From assembly GCF_036588685.1 (NCBI RefSeq), contig NC_086374.1:73282457-73346456 (forward strand): a stretch of DNA of 64,000 nt, written 5' to 3'. A model generated the notes under the pieces. The model was not told the origin of the DNA and did not search any database. It worked only from the letters and a program-made list of their open reading frames with translations. Positions 35,205-47,011 of this stretch are shown here, in pieces. Origin of the DNA: Mytilus trossulus (Eukaryota; Mollusca; Bivalvia; Mytilida; Mytilidae). The position numbers and the translations under genes were made by a program. Every line of letters begins with the position of its first letter. Positions within the stretch are counted from its first letter, which is position 1.

Positions 35205-36670
35205 ATAGTTATCAAAGGTACTAGAATTATAATTTAGTACGCCAGACGCGCGTTTCGTCTACATAAGACTCATCAATGACGATCATATCAAAATATTTAT
35301 AAAGCAAACAAGTACAAAGTTGAAGAGCATTTAGGATCCAAAAAATTCAAAAAAATTGTGTCAAATACAGCTAAGGTAATCTATGCCTAGGATAAGAAAA
35401 TCCTTAGTTTTTTTCGAAAAATTCAAAGTTTTGAAAACAGGAAATTTATAAAAATTACCACATTATTGATATTCATGTCAACACCGAAGTATTGACTACT
35501 GGGCTGGTGGTATCCTCGGGCACAAAACGTCCACCAGCAATGGCATGGACCCAGTGTTGTAAAAAGTTATCAAACGAAGTCTGTTGGTAAGGTTTTGACT
35601 AGTCAGAGCTTCTAGAAGTACACACGCATATTTGATTAACAAAACCGATGCACAATTTCAGAAATTGAGGTAAATTTCAAAAGTGATACATTGTTAAAAG
35701 TTAATTTGAGGCTTTGAAAAATTACATTTAAAAGATGCGTCAAATTCCGTATAAATTTTTAATACTGAATCAACAGTTGTTATACCGATCGATATTTTAC
35801 ATTATGTAAACATTAAAAAAAAACATCATAAAATGACGTTGTTAACAATATAATATGGTAATTTTTTGAAATTTGCTGTTTACAAAATTGTGAGTTATTC
35901 GAAATATTAAGGATTTTCTTATCCCAAGCATATATTACCTTAGCCGTATGATACGGTGTTTTTTTGTCCGCAATTTACTTTCTGTCCGCTTTTGCTTTAT
36001 TTCTGATAATTTAGCTTTTTGTCCGATATTTTTGCTTTTTGTCCGTTTTTTTTTTTTTCGATAATGTTGCTTTTTGTCCGACACGTTTGCTTTTTGTCCA
36101 ACACTTCTGCCTATTGTCCGGGTTTGATCCGATAACAATTTGGCTAAACATTTTAGAATTTTGGGTCATTAATATTCTTCATTTTGTTCTTTGTTTATAG
36201 CTTTCTAACTATTTTGATCTGAGCGTCAATGATGAGTCTTATTTAGACAAAACGCGCGTCTGACGTATCAAATTATAAGCCTGGTACCTTTGATAACTGT
36301 TTACATCACTGGCTCGATGTCACTGCTGGTGGACGATTCGTCACCGAGGGTTTCACAAGCCCAATAGTCAGCACTTCGGTGTTGATATGAATATAAGTTA
36401 TATGGTCATTTTTAGAAATTTACTGTTTACAAAAGTGTGAATTATTCGAAATACTAAGGATTTTCTTATCCCAGGCATAGATTACCGTAGCCGTATTTGG
36501 CAAAACTTTTTGGAATATTGGGTCATCAATGCTCTTCAACTTTGTACTCGTTTACCTTTCTAACTAGTTTGACCTAAGCGTCACTGAAGAGTCTTATTTA
36601 GACGGAACGCGCGAATGCCGTCTCAAATTATAAGCCTGTTACATTTCTGTACCATTGATAACTATTTAGA
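35205..36670. repeat. Cluster of three element copies, one inverted, with an inserted array
   Basis: An inverted copy (35205-35610) faces two direct copies (35860-36400 and 36400-36670). Shared words: GACGAAACGCGCGT-like, AAGGATTTTCTTATCCCA, ATTACCTTAGCCGTAT and GCTGGTGGAC. The first direct copy is interrupted at about 35947-36130 by an array of roughly eight ~20-bp units (GCTTTTTGTCCGACAC-like); the second is uninterrupted (GCCGTATTTGGCAAAACT). A minus-strand ORF rich in Lys/Arg in the array is a by-product. A further copy lies at 57590-57750. Confidence 0.8.
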
Positions 36671-36919
36671 TCTACTTTATCTAGAATTTGTGGATACAAA
36701 ATTTGTGTCATATATTTGACATGTTAATGTTACATAAGTTGTACCTCAACAATGCCTTATGAACTTTACATTGGTTTGTTTTAACTGAAAACTAGTTGTC
36801 TGTTTTTGTAGTAATAAACGAAACTTCTTGTTATTCTTAAATTATTTAAAGCCCATACACCTAAATAATTTATTTGATAAAAAATGCATAACGTAAAAGT
36901 ATAATTATATTTTTTTTAG
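36671..36919 (+). other. Upstream flank of the small membrane-protein gene
   Basis: AT-rich, ending in a T-run and AG (36918-36919) directly before the ATG at 36920, so a spliced 5' leader is likely. The upstream exon was not found. Confidence 0.4.
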
Positions 36920-37553
36920 ATGAAAATGTCCGATGATGATAGATTTAAAGATGAAGAGGAGAAGCCAGTAAATATAAAGACAACACTCAATATGACACTA
37001 CTAAGTTTTGGAAGTGCTCTGTTTGTCAACTATATTGCTGAGATTGTACAGTTATCATACCATTTAAACGTACCAAATAAGCACATTGCCGTTATTGGAT
37101 CGATAGTACTATCATCATCAGCAATAGCAATGATACTGTTGTATTCAATGGCGTATATGTTTACTAAAAGAGGACACGAACAGAAAACTATGGTTTTGTT
37201 TGTTGTAGCTTTTTCGTGTTTGAGTTTTGCTATTAGTGCTCTAGGTATTGTCATTGCTGCTACAGACTGATATCATTGTGGTAGTTTTTTCATGCTTGTG
37301 TATAGCAGTAAGTTATGAATATTTTTATTGTTGCTACAGACTGATATTTGTATTAACTGTAATAACTCTGGTTATAATGTGTGTGTTGATAAACAATTGT
37401 ATGGTTATATTTTGTAGTATTATAGCAGTAAAGTAGTGTTTTTCTTTTCTTTTCCTAGTTTATAGCAAGGATGAAATTGCCCTCTCCGCAGCAGAAAAAA
37501 AAACTTTATTGGAAAATGAAAACGAAAAGAGACAACGACAAACTAACTTCTGA
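36920..37553 (+). CDS. Small three-helix membrane protein (two exons, 139 aa; unspliced form 116 aa)
   Basis: Exon 36920-37244 joins 37459-37553 through a 214-bp GT-AG intron; phases agree and give 139 codons. Layout: acidic/basic cytosolic-looking N terminus (SDDDRFKDEEEK), three hydrophobic segments at about residues 25-45, 55-80 and 90-110, then a charged helical tail (KDEIALSAAEKKTLLENENE). If the intron is kept, the protein ends eight codons into it at TGA 37268-37270 (116 aa), with a longer third helix and no charged tail. I do not recognise a family. ATG 36920 directly follows a T-rich tract and AG, so coding could begin further upstream. Confidence 0.65.
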
Positions 37554-38526
37554 ACTATTAGACTATATGCAATGTTCCTGTATGTCATTGTTTTTTTTAA
37601 TTATTATTTCCCACTGTATCATATCAATGACTAGAGATTTGAGTTACAAATCTGTGTAACAGCAACAAAATAACAAGCATAACCAAATTATTCTTGATGT
37701 CAGAATACAGGCCGTACGAGACCTTTAGTTGTTAATATCTGTGTCATTTTGGTCTCTTGTGGACAGTTGTCTCATTGGCAATCATCCCACATCTTCTTTT
37801 TTATTTTCAACAATAACCAGGTGTCTGTGCAACTGGTTTTTACTGGCCTCGAGTCTTGGATAGTTGTGCAGGAATTGAACAGCTTAGGGATTGAACAGCT
37901 TGTAAGAATCAAAGGTCTGCTAACAACACAACATTTTTCAAATGACAAAAAATAATAAGATACGCCTAAAACAACCCCGGTTCGAGAATTGGAACAGCCA
38001 GGTTCTTTTGTTTTGTTTTTTTTATTTGTGGTGTAAGTGGAGGGAATATCGCCGATACATTTTTTGATAATTAAGAATGTACTGAGGTGAATTAAAAAAA
38101 ATCAAGAAACTGAAATTGATACTATATGTTGAAGAGCACCAGTTATGGAACAAAAAAAGCTAAACATATTGATAGGTCATGGAGCTCCTTTTCGAGTTAT
38201 TTGAGTTTTAAAATTTGCCGGGAAAAAAGGCTGACTCGGACTTTTATCTTACATTTGCATTGGTATAATCAAAAGAACAAAAAATTAAGAATCTGCTTAA
38301 TTTTTGGAAAATAGACCTTTATGAGCTATTGAAGTCTTCTATGAAAAGAAAAATGGGTTTTATAGGGCAAAATATTTAACCCTGTATTAATGGAAAAAAA
38401 CAAGGAGTCCGAACATCTGAAAACAATTTCCGAAACCTCCTTAAGCAATACAAATAATAATGTCCGTAACGAATTGTATTTTTTTTGACTGTTACAGTAT
38501 ATCGTTAATATCAGTTCACAACCTTG
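37554..38526. other. Between convergent genes; repeat end fragment
   Basis: Holds the repeat fragment at 37715-37800 (GTCTCATTGGCAATCATCCC). No exon recognised. It should contain the 3' ends of the plus-strand gene before it and the minus-strand gene after it. Confidence 0.4.
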
Positions 38527-41500
38527 TTATAGCTGGTGTCTACCTGTAAAGAAATTTAATGTATATAAATAGTTGTAGGATTCAAAATAATGTACATGAT
38601 GTATATCGATGTGAATTCGCTTTTTTGTATAGTATGATCATGAAGTATAGGTCATGAGTATATTCGAATGACTGATTGCTTGGAAATATCAAATGTTCTG
38701 CTGAAAGATTATTTGGAAAAGGGTGAGTTACTTTACCTATTAAGTAAATATAACTAGTTTTATTGTCGATTTTTATGTTGAAATGTTGAAAAACAATTTT
38801 TCGAAGTATTTCTACAAAAATCTCATACCTGTTTTCATATATAAGGGCATGTATTTTGGATTGATATCATCTTGTGCATTACAATACACACTAGCAGGAT
38901 CACAATAGATTTGTTGACAACAATCAAAGCATGTAGTCCAGTGTGGAGTTGTTGTCGCCCTACAATCCGGATTGTTGATGGTGCTCATACCAGCATTGGT
39001 GATGCATACAGATTCATTTGTACCGCCCCTTTCTGTGAACCAACCATGCGCAGTGTATACCTTCTTTACATAGCAGTGGGTATGAATGCTGTCAACATCA
39101 TCAGACGATGATTTACACAGTGATACTGAAATAAAGTAACACCCTGCAATGTAGATGCTGGCGATTTTTGTTGGATGTTAATTGTGAAACTACGGAGGAC
39201 AAAGTCCTTACTTTTTCATGATACTTTTCGGTGTTCAGATTTACTAATAGGCGGTAAATCGTGTGCTTCGCAACATGGCTGCCACCATTAACATGGTAAT
39301 CGCAAGTCAAAATATTTACATAAAAAGTTTAAGACTTTGCATTAATTACATGTAGTAACGTTTTCTTAATGTTAGTTAGGACTTCTTTCTCAATTCTCGA
39401 CAAACATAAATGATTTTGATTTGATTATTAAAGTTGCATTATAAATGATAATCAATGAACTTAAATATTGAATATTTTGGGTTTCGATCATCAAACTGAA
39501 ATCTGATTGCTGCATTGTTTGCCGGATGTAAATATAAAAATAAGAATCTATGGTATGATTGCAAATAAGACAACTCTTTACCAGAGACCAAATGACATAC
39601 TGGCATGACACGGGTTATGTTCTTCTCATATATTTTATGATAGTATGATACTAAACCACTAACGGGAGGGATTGTGCCTGATACTCATATGATAAATACG
39701 TAATCTTTCAATCAGTTAAATTGAGGTCTGGAAATGGCATGTCAGTTAACTGCTAGTAGTCTGTTGTTATTTATGTATTATTGTCATTTTATTTATTTTC
39801 TTTTGTTACATCTTCTGACATCGGACTCGGGAATTCTCTTGAACTGAATTTTAATGTGCGTATTGTTATGCGTTTACTTTTCTACACTGGCTAGAGGTAT
39901 AGGGGAGGGTTGAGATCTCATAAACATATTTAACCCCGACGCAATTTTGCGCCTGTCCAAAGTCAGTAGCCTCTGGCCTTTATTATGTATAATTTTTAAT
40001 TTTAGTTTCTAGTGTACAACTTGGTGTTTAGTATGATGTCCATTATCACTGTTTTATATTTTTAATGGGCCAGCTGAAGGACGCCTCCGGGTGCGGGAGT
40101 TTCTCGCTACATTGAAGACCCATTGGTGGCCTTCGGCTGTTGTCTACTCTATGGTCGGGTTGTTGTCGCTTTGACAGATTCCCCATTTCCTTTCTCAATT
40201 TTATTAGTATAAGTTGACATCTTACTTCCTGTCATACTTAAAAATATTTCATTTCGAAAATAGACTTAACATTTAGAAATAGGCATGAAAAGAGTTTTAT
40301 GATATAGAAAATAAGGAGACGTGGCATTGCCAATGAAACAATTATCCACGGAAAACTATATCTCAAGAGATAAAGCAGCTACAGGTGCAGTTGTATGGTC
40401 TTTAATAACGAGCCACTTAAACCGTTAAAAAAACCGGCTCGATGTATGTACAAATCAATGAACGGAAACATACGACAACCAATGAATTACAGGCTCTTGT
40501 CCCAAGTCAGGAGCCTCTGTCCTTTGTTAGTCTTGTATTATTTCAACTTTTAGTTTCTTGTGTACAATTTGGAGTTTAGTATGGCGTTCATTATCACTGA
40601 AAGAGTATATATTTGTTTAGGGGCCAGCTGAAGGACGTCTCCGCGGTGCGGGAATTTCTCGTTGCATTGAAGACCTATTGGTGACCTTCTGCTGTTGTCT
40701 GCTCTATGGTTGGGTTGTTGTCTCTTTGGCACATTCCCCATTTTCATTCTTAATTTTTTTTTACATGGGATAGGCACATACAGAATGTGGCGGGGTTAAA
40801 CTCGTTTTCTGGCGCCAAACCAAACTTTAGAAACAGTAGTGTCAATAAAATGTGTCTTTTCTACAATGCATACATTAATTGAAACGTGGTTAAAAAGCGA
40901 TTTAGGAGTAAGCGTCACGAACAAAAAGATGACAAAGCTGTTTTAAAATAAATTAACACTGTATGTCTAGGAAAATGACCAGATGCTGAAGTTGGATAGT
41001 GCAGAAAATGTGTAGCAACATAAACTGTATATAAAATATTCACAATTTTTATTATTGTATTCGGTGAATTCTTCTGATTTTTTTTCCAAAACATATTTCG
41101 AGCTATACTTACTAGCTGTTGGACTGTGACAAGTTTTTGTGCTTTCTACAACTGAGGAAACGCATAAGTTGTAAATTATAACAGTAGTATCAATACATTA
41201 ATTCAACAAAGTTTATAATAATGAGGAAATAAGTCACTTCTTTTAAAAAATTGATAGCAAATACAAATAAAAACAGTTTTACTCGGAACTTTTCAAATGC
41301 GTGCTCACAATTTAGTATCAATTCAACCAAAAATTGTTTAATATTTCTCATGCTACATGTTTATTACATAAAACTTATAATCACTAACAAATATTCGTAT
41401 TGCAATTTTAAACCTTTACTATATATATAAACCTTGATAAATTTCGTGTAGAGATGTTTACTGGGAAATATAATGTAATCTTTCTGATTATCATCTGTTG

Positions 41501-41713
41501 CCTCGTGAAAAACTCACCCTAAACAAATGTGCTACTTACATCACTCTTTTATACTTGTTATATTCAATGACTTGTAATTTGGTAATATGCAACAAGCGAC
41601 AACTGTGTTACAAAACAAGCGACAACTCTGTTCAAAACTGTTATTAATTGGAACAAACACTTACCTGAAATGTTGATAGTAAACACTATTCCTGTAAAAG
41701 GTAAGAGACACAT
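38527..41713 (-). CDS. Small secreted ten-cysteine protein, possibly three-finger-like (4 exons)
   Basis: Minus-strand exons: 41713-41665 (ATG, signal-peptide core LLPFTGIVFTINI), 41151-41113 (a 39-bp microexon), 39125-38829 (main exon) and tentatively 38543-38527 (last codons, TAA). Donors are GTAAGT, GTAAGT and GTATGA; acceptors are good; each intron is phase 1, so the exons join in frame to about 133 aa. After the signal peptide there are ten cysteines, ending in a C-x2-CC-x4-C-x6-C-N pattern. A CYVKKVYTAHGWFTERG stretch resembles the middle finger of Ly6/uPAR proteins. The terminal C-N and ten-Cys count suit that fold, but spacing is not canonical, so the family is inference. If the last donor is not used, the protein ends at TAG 38814-38812. 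Confidence 0.65.
39930..40770 (+). repeat. Two tandem copies of the 'GGCCAGCTGAAGGACG' repeat
   Basis: Copies at 39930-40200 and 40495-40770, with an unrelated inverted fragment (40305-40490) between. Shared: GGCCAGCTGAAGGACG, TTTCTCGCTACATTGAAGAC-like and GTTGTTGTCGCTTTGAC-like words. Other copies: 46515-46655 (inverted), 55530-55720 and a start fragment at 57155-57215. It lies in the intron between the microexon and main exon of the minus-strand cysteine-rich gene. Confidence 0.8.
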
Positions 41714-41807
41714 TGAAAATGCTGTACTTTTACAGAAACCTTACTTTAAGGAACTGCGGTACTACCAGAATTATAAGTATATATGTTACAGTGAATTTGT
41801 ATAATCA

Positions 41808-41965
41808 GGGATTATGTAGAATCCCTGATTTTCAGGGAATATGTAGAATCACTAAAACCATTAGTAATTATATATAATCCCTGAAAATGACCAGTGATTT
41901 TACATAATCACTGAACATTTTAATAATTATTCTACAAATTCCCTAATATAATTTCAGGGATTATG
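41808..41965. repeat. Cluster of short inverted repeats around AATCCCTGA
   Basis: At least seven copies of AATCCCTGA/TCAGGGATT or close variants in both orientations (for example CAGGGATTATGTAGAATCCCTGATTTTCAGGG-type runs), able to form several alternative hairpins. It lies about 100 bp upstream of the cysteine-rich gene's start (minus strand). Confidence 0.7.
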
Positions 41966-42047
41966 AATAATTTAAAGATCCTTTTGTTTGATGAAAAAAT
42001 GAAATATATAAACAAATTCTCATTTTTTACTTTTATATTCCTTGCAA

Positions 42048-42217
42048 GATGAAATAATTTTGCTTTTAAACACAGCGTAAGAAAAAATCATTTATATTCA
42101 CACTCTAAAATAAACAAATCATAAATCGCTTTTCGAAGATTTATGATTTGTTTATTTTAGAGTGTGAATATAAAAGATTTTTTCTTACGCTGTGTTTAAA
42201 AGCAAAATTATTTCATC
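42048..42217. repeat. 170-bp near-perfect palindrome (80-bp arms)
   Basis: Arm 42048-42127 is the reverse complement of 42138-42217 with one mismatch (ATCATTTAT versus ATCTTTTAT); the loop is 10 nt (42128-42137). The arm includes ACACAGCGTAAG and TTCACACTCTAAAATAAAC. An 85-codon ORF over the right arm is incidental. No flanking duplication was identified. Confidence 0.92.
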
Positions 42218-42616
42218 CCATACAGATCAACAAGTTCACGCTAAGTCTTTTAAAGAAGGCATCTAAATCTAGATTCAAAACTTCTCTCCACAACATCCAA
42301 CAATCTTTTGTAATTTATGATATTGAATACTATTCTTTTCTTGATTTGTTTGTTTTATATTTAAGTCATTATTTTAATGTGATTTCTGTACTTATTTTTT
42401 CTTAAATCGTATGTTCTTTTGTTCGGCTATTGGTAAATCAGCTGACACTAACCATGGTATTGGAGAGAGCAAGTTATAATTCTCGATTGAGTATGACTAA
42501 TTGGACGCAAGTGTATTACAATATCACAAATGAATTTAGTGCTTAGCGAAAAATAAACTTTCCACAATGTAAAAATAATAACCTTTAACCTTCAAATTAA
42601 CTCGAGTAAACGTAAA

Positions 42617-44393
42617 CTAGAGGCTCTAAAGAGCCTGTGTCGCTCACCTTTGTATTTGTGAATATTAAACAAAGGAAGCAGATGATTTCATGACAAAATT
42701 GTGTTTTGTTGATGGTGATGTGTTTTTAAATCTTACTTTACTAAACAGTCTTGCTGCTTACAATTATCTCTATCTGTAATGAACTTGGCCCAGAAGTATC
42801 AGTGGAAATGTTAATTAAAAATTGACTATACAGGACAATAACTCCTTAGGGGGTCAATCGACCATTTCGGTCATGTTGACTTATTTATAGATCCTACTTT
42901 GCTGAACATTATTGCTGTTTACAGTTTATCTTTATCTATAATAATATTCAAGATAATAACCAAAAACAGCAAAATTTCCTTAAAATTTCCGATTCACGGG
43001 CAGAAACCCAACAACAGGTTGTCAGATTCATCTGACAATTACAGGGCAGATAGATATTGATCTGATAAGCATTTTCACCCCAAGTCAGATTGCTCTAAAT
43101 GCTTTGGTTTTTGAGTTATAAGCCAAAAACTGCATTTTACCCCTATGTTCTATTTTTAGCCTTTGTGGCCATCTTGGTTGGTTGACCTGGTCACGCCACA
43201 CATTTTTTAAACTAGATACCCCAAAGATGATTGTTGCCAAGTTTGGATTAATTTGGCCCAGTAGTTTCAGAGGAGAAGATTTTTGTAAAGATAACTAAGA
43301 TTTACGAAAAAATGGTTAAAAATTGACTATAAAGGGCAATAACTCCTAAACGGGTCAACTGAACATTTCGGTCATGTTGACTTATTTGTAGATCTTACTT
43401 TGTTGAACATTATTGCTGTTTACAGTTTATCTCTATCTATAATACTATTCAAGATAAAAACCAAAAACAGCAAAATTTCCTTAAAATTACCAATTCAGGA
43501 GCAGCAACCCAACAACCGATTGACTGATTCATCTAAAAATTTTAGGGCAGATAGATCTTGACCTGATAAACATTTTTATCCAATGTCAGATTTCCTCAAA
43601 ATGTTTTGGTTTTTGAGTTATAAGCCAAAAACTGCATTTTACCCCTATGTTCTATTTTTAGCCGTGGCGGCCATCTTGGTTGGTTGACCAGGTCACGCCA
43701 CCCATTTTTTAAACTAGATACCCCAAAGATGATTGTGGCCAAGTTTGGATTAATTTGGCTCAGTAGTTTCAGAGGAGAAGATTTTTGTAAAAGATTACTT
43801 TAATTTACGAAAAATGGTTAAAAATTTACTATAAAGGCCAATTACTCTTAAACAGGTCAACTGACCATTTTGGTCATTTGACTTATTTGTAGATCTTACT
43901 TTGCTGAACATTATTGCTGTTTACAGTTTATCTCTATCTATAATACTATTCAAGATAATAACCAAAAACAGCAAAATTTCATCAAAATTACCAATTCAGG
44001 GGCAGCAACCCAACAACCGATTGACTGATTCATCTGAAAATTTCAGGGCAGATAGATCTTGACCTGATAAACATATTTACCCCCATGTCAGATTTGCTCT
44101 AAATGCTTTGGTTTTTGAGTTATAAGCCAAGAACTGCATTTTACCCCTATGTTCTATTTTTAGCTGTGGCGGCCATCTTGATTGGTTGACCGGGTCATGC
44201 CACACATTTTTTAAACTAGATACCCCAATGATGAGTGTGGCCAAGTTTGGTTTGATTTGGCCCAGTAGTTTCAGAGGAGAAGATTTTTGTAAAAGTTAAC
44301 AACGACGACGGACGACGGACTACGGACGACGCCGGACGCCGGACGCAAAGTGGTGGGAAAAACTCACTTGGCCCTTCGGGCCAGGTGAGCTAA
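42617..44393 (+). mobile_element. 1.8-kb non-coding element with three 501-bp units
   Basis: Begins TAGAGGCTCTAAAGAGCC and ends GGGCCAGGTGAGCTAAAA. Internally a ~501-bp unit is repeated about three times (ATTATTGCTGTTTACAG at 42908, 43409 and 43910), with GGCCATCTTGGTTGG and a hairpin-forming GGTCAACTGACC in the units. The 3' end is an ACGACGGACGACGCCGGACGC run. No ORF. A second, inverted, shorter copy is at 30735-31370. I recall such elements as very common in mussel genomes. Confidence 0.85.
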
Positions 44394-47011
44394 AAAAGAA
44401 TGTGATAATCCGTTTGTAAAATGATTTCAACAGGTTCAGTAAAATTTCCAAACCAAATATTTTAGATTTTTTAAATGTAATTATTTTTTTTTGTATGGTG
44501 TGTCATTTGATTGCCATATATACTATGATATATCATTGACTTATATCTCACATTTTGTTTCATTCAAAGGGTTGTACATGAGTTTTGTGAATGAAGACTA
44601 AAACATTACCAGCCGAGGTAGTTTCTTTATCTATTTAATTGTTGAAACCATGTATAGCTGTAAAGTACAAACCTATAAACCATAGCGTACATAGTTTCAA
44701 CAGTATCTCCATAGTATTCTTGTTTGTTTAAGTCCTATATAAATTCGACACATATATAGCCAGTATGATTAATTGTATGACGAAAAAAAAGCAAGATAAG
44801 GGAACAGATAAAATCATAACAAGCAAAGTAAACATTTAACATAAGTCATTTCCGACTTGAAACTAGATTTGGACTTTCAAAAATGAGAAGATACCAAATT
44901 GTTATACAAAACCATAAGATGAAGAAAAAAACTAGAAACATGATGAAACGGAAAAAACAAAAATCACGAATTATAAAGATTGGGCGACACGGATCCTACC
45001 GTAATCCAGGGTTAATGCTCTCGAAGGGTCAGTAGGTAAAATCGATCACCTTGTTTTAAGTATGCAATCCTTTAGATGTTTTTTTTTGGTTTTTGTTTTG
45101 TGTTGATGTGTTTTCATTCTATTGACGTATATCCAAGATCTCTCTTCATTATAAACACAGGAGTGATCGCATGATTTATCAATTTCCATGAAAGATACAG
45201 TTTACTAGTTTTTTTCTCTCTTAAACTGTAGACACACCTTATTTGATCTTTGAACCGAACAAGTAGTTTTGCTTTGTATTAGAAAATTATATTTTTTTGA
45301 ATACTGTTTGTTAAGATATGTTAAATGGGTAGTCACTTTACATGAAAGTTTTTATGCTTCATTTTGTATATATAACAGGTGAATTGTTTCCTTTTTTTAA
45401 TGCAATTTTGGTGAATAGTTGAAAGTGATTCTTTACAAAACTCGGGTATAGTAAAGGGGGCCCCTGGACACGGAAACACGTGAAATAAAAATCACAAAAA
45501 CGTTGCACGGAATATAAAAATCGGAAAAAAAACGAAGTACGAGAAATAGAATCGTAAATATTAATGGAAAAAGTAAAATAATATATTAATTAGCCGTTCT
45601 TAAAGATCATCTTGTCATTATCAAATGGACATGATGACCCTGCAATCACTATTAAGCGTCCGCTAGTTACAACTGATTTGAAAGAAAAATATTATTCATA
45701 ATAATTAATTTGATAGCAATTTTAAATATTCTGGGAACACATAATTTGAAACAATCTCCAAATTGACTTTGAATTAAGTCCCAGTTTACTTTTAAATCAA
45801 ATGCGGGACAAGCACGAGAAATTAAGAGTACCGACACGAAACACGGAAAATAACTAAAGGAGAACACGAGGCACGCACGTCGAAACAAACACGAGAAAAC
45901 GAGAAATAAAACCTCAAAACACGAAAACACGTGAAATAAATAGGCCGAAAACGTTGCACGAAAATAACCCTTTACCACCCTCTAATAAGAGAGGTACTAA
46001 TACATGTATGTAGCTTCTTTTTTTCTGTACAGAACCAATCAATCACATCTTCAAAACTCTCACTTATTCTCAAAACCGTGAAGCGCATTTAAATGATATC
46101 TCATTTACCAAAAAAATGTATAATTGCCAACGTGACAAGTCAACCAGAACCATGACGTAGATGTAAACTATAAAGAGGGATCAACACTGAACAAACTCCA
46201 TTATCATCATCATACTGCATAAGTTATGAAAGTGTCTAACATGACGAAATGCAAACGCAAAAACTAACGGCCTCAATTATGTGCAAAACAATAAACGACA
46301 ATAAATATGACAGACATTAACCAGTGACAACCATTGAAAAACGGGCCACCGACTTGGGCAAGAATTTGAGGCGATAAAAGCTAGCTCAAATGCAACTAAA
46401 ACTAATGAATAAACAAGGTTTTCCCGTATTAAATACAGTCTCTGAAAACGTCACTGCACATCATCTTATAGGCAGGTAAGTAATAACCTTTAACTTCTAA
46501 AATCAGTATCAAATACAATTGAGAATGAAAATGGGGAATATGTCGGAGACAACAACCCGACCAAAGAGCAGACAACAGGCGAAGGACACCAATGGGTGTT
46601 CAACGTAGCCAGAAAATCCAGCACCCGGAGGTTGTCCTCAGCTGGCCCCTTAATAAAAATGTTTATAATTCGGTAGAAAAGCCTTCTGTGACAAAAAACT
46701 GTTATTTGTAAATTTCATTATTTATAACCTCCAAAGATTTAATGCTTTAATTTAGTTCAATTCAAAACAATACAGATTTAACACAACATGACAAATCTAT
46801 TTTAATGTATATAGTTTTGTGTGTTCTTTATCCTTTTAGGACATGAATGCGTGATTCTTGTTTCTATAACACTATATAATAAATCACGTATTTGTACGTT
46901 CTGTCATACCTTAATGAATTTATAATTCAAAGTATAAAATATAGATGCAAACTTATTTGATACGATGTTTCGATTGCAAAATAGAACAATGTATGCATTG
47001 TGTTATCAGAT
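44394..47011. other. Intergenic stretch with repeat fragments
   Basis: 45455-45570 and 45800-45965 share repeated words (ACACGTGAAATAAA, AACGTTGCACG, CACGAGAAA), outer ends of one low-complexity element bounded by AGTAAAGGGGG and CCCTTTACC. 46190-46370 is an inverted dispersed-repeat fragment and 46515-46655 an inverted copy of the 39930 family. No exon recognised. Confidence 0.5.

Noticed and set aside
34980-36120. Possible CRISPR-like or regular spacer array around the GTCCG repeats
   Set aside because: Units are degenerate, contiguous and without unique spacers; eukaryotic tandem repeat.
37248-37436. Hydrophobic 62-codon ORF between the two exons of the small membrane gene
   Set aside because: Lies in the proposed intron; opens with a non-ATG codon and is AT-biased. 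It could be an alternative exon, but I see no matching splice pair.
45667-45978. 103-codon minus-strand ORF rich in Phe, Ser and Cys
   Set aside because: Arises from the low-complexity CACGAGAAA/ACACGTGAAAT repeat; no start context or homology recognised.
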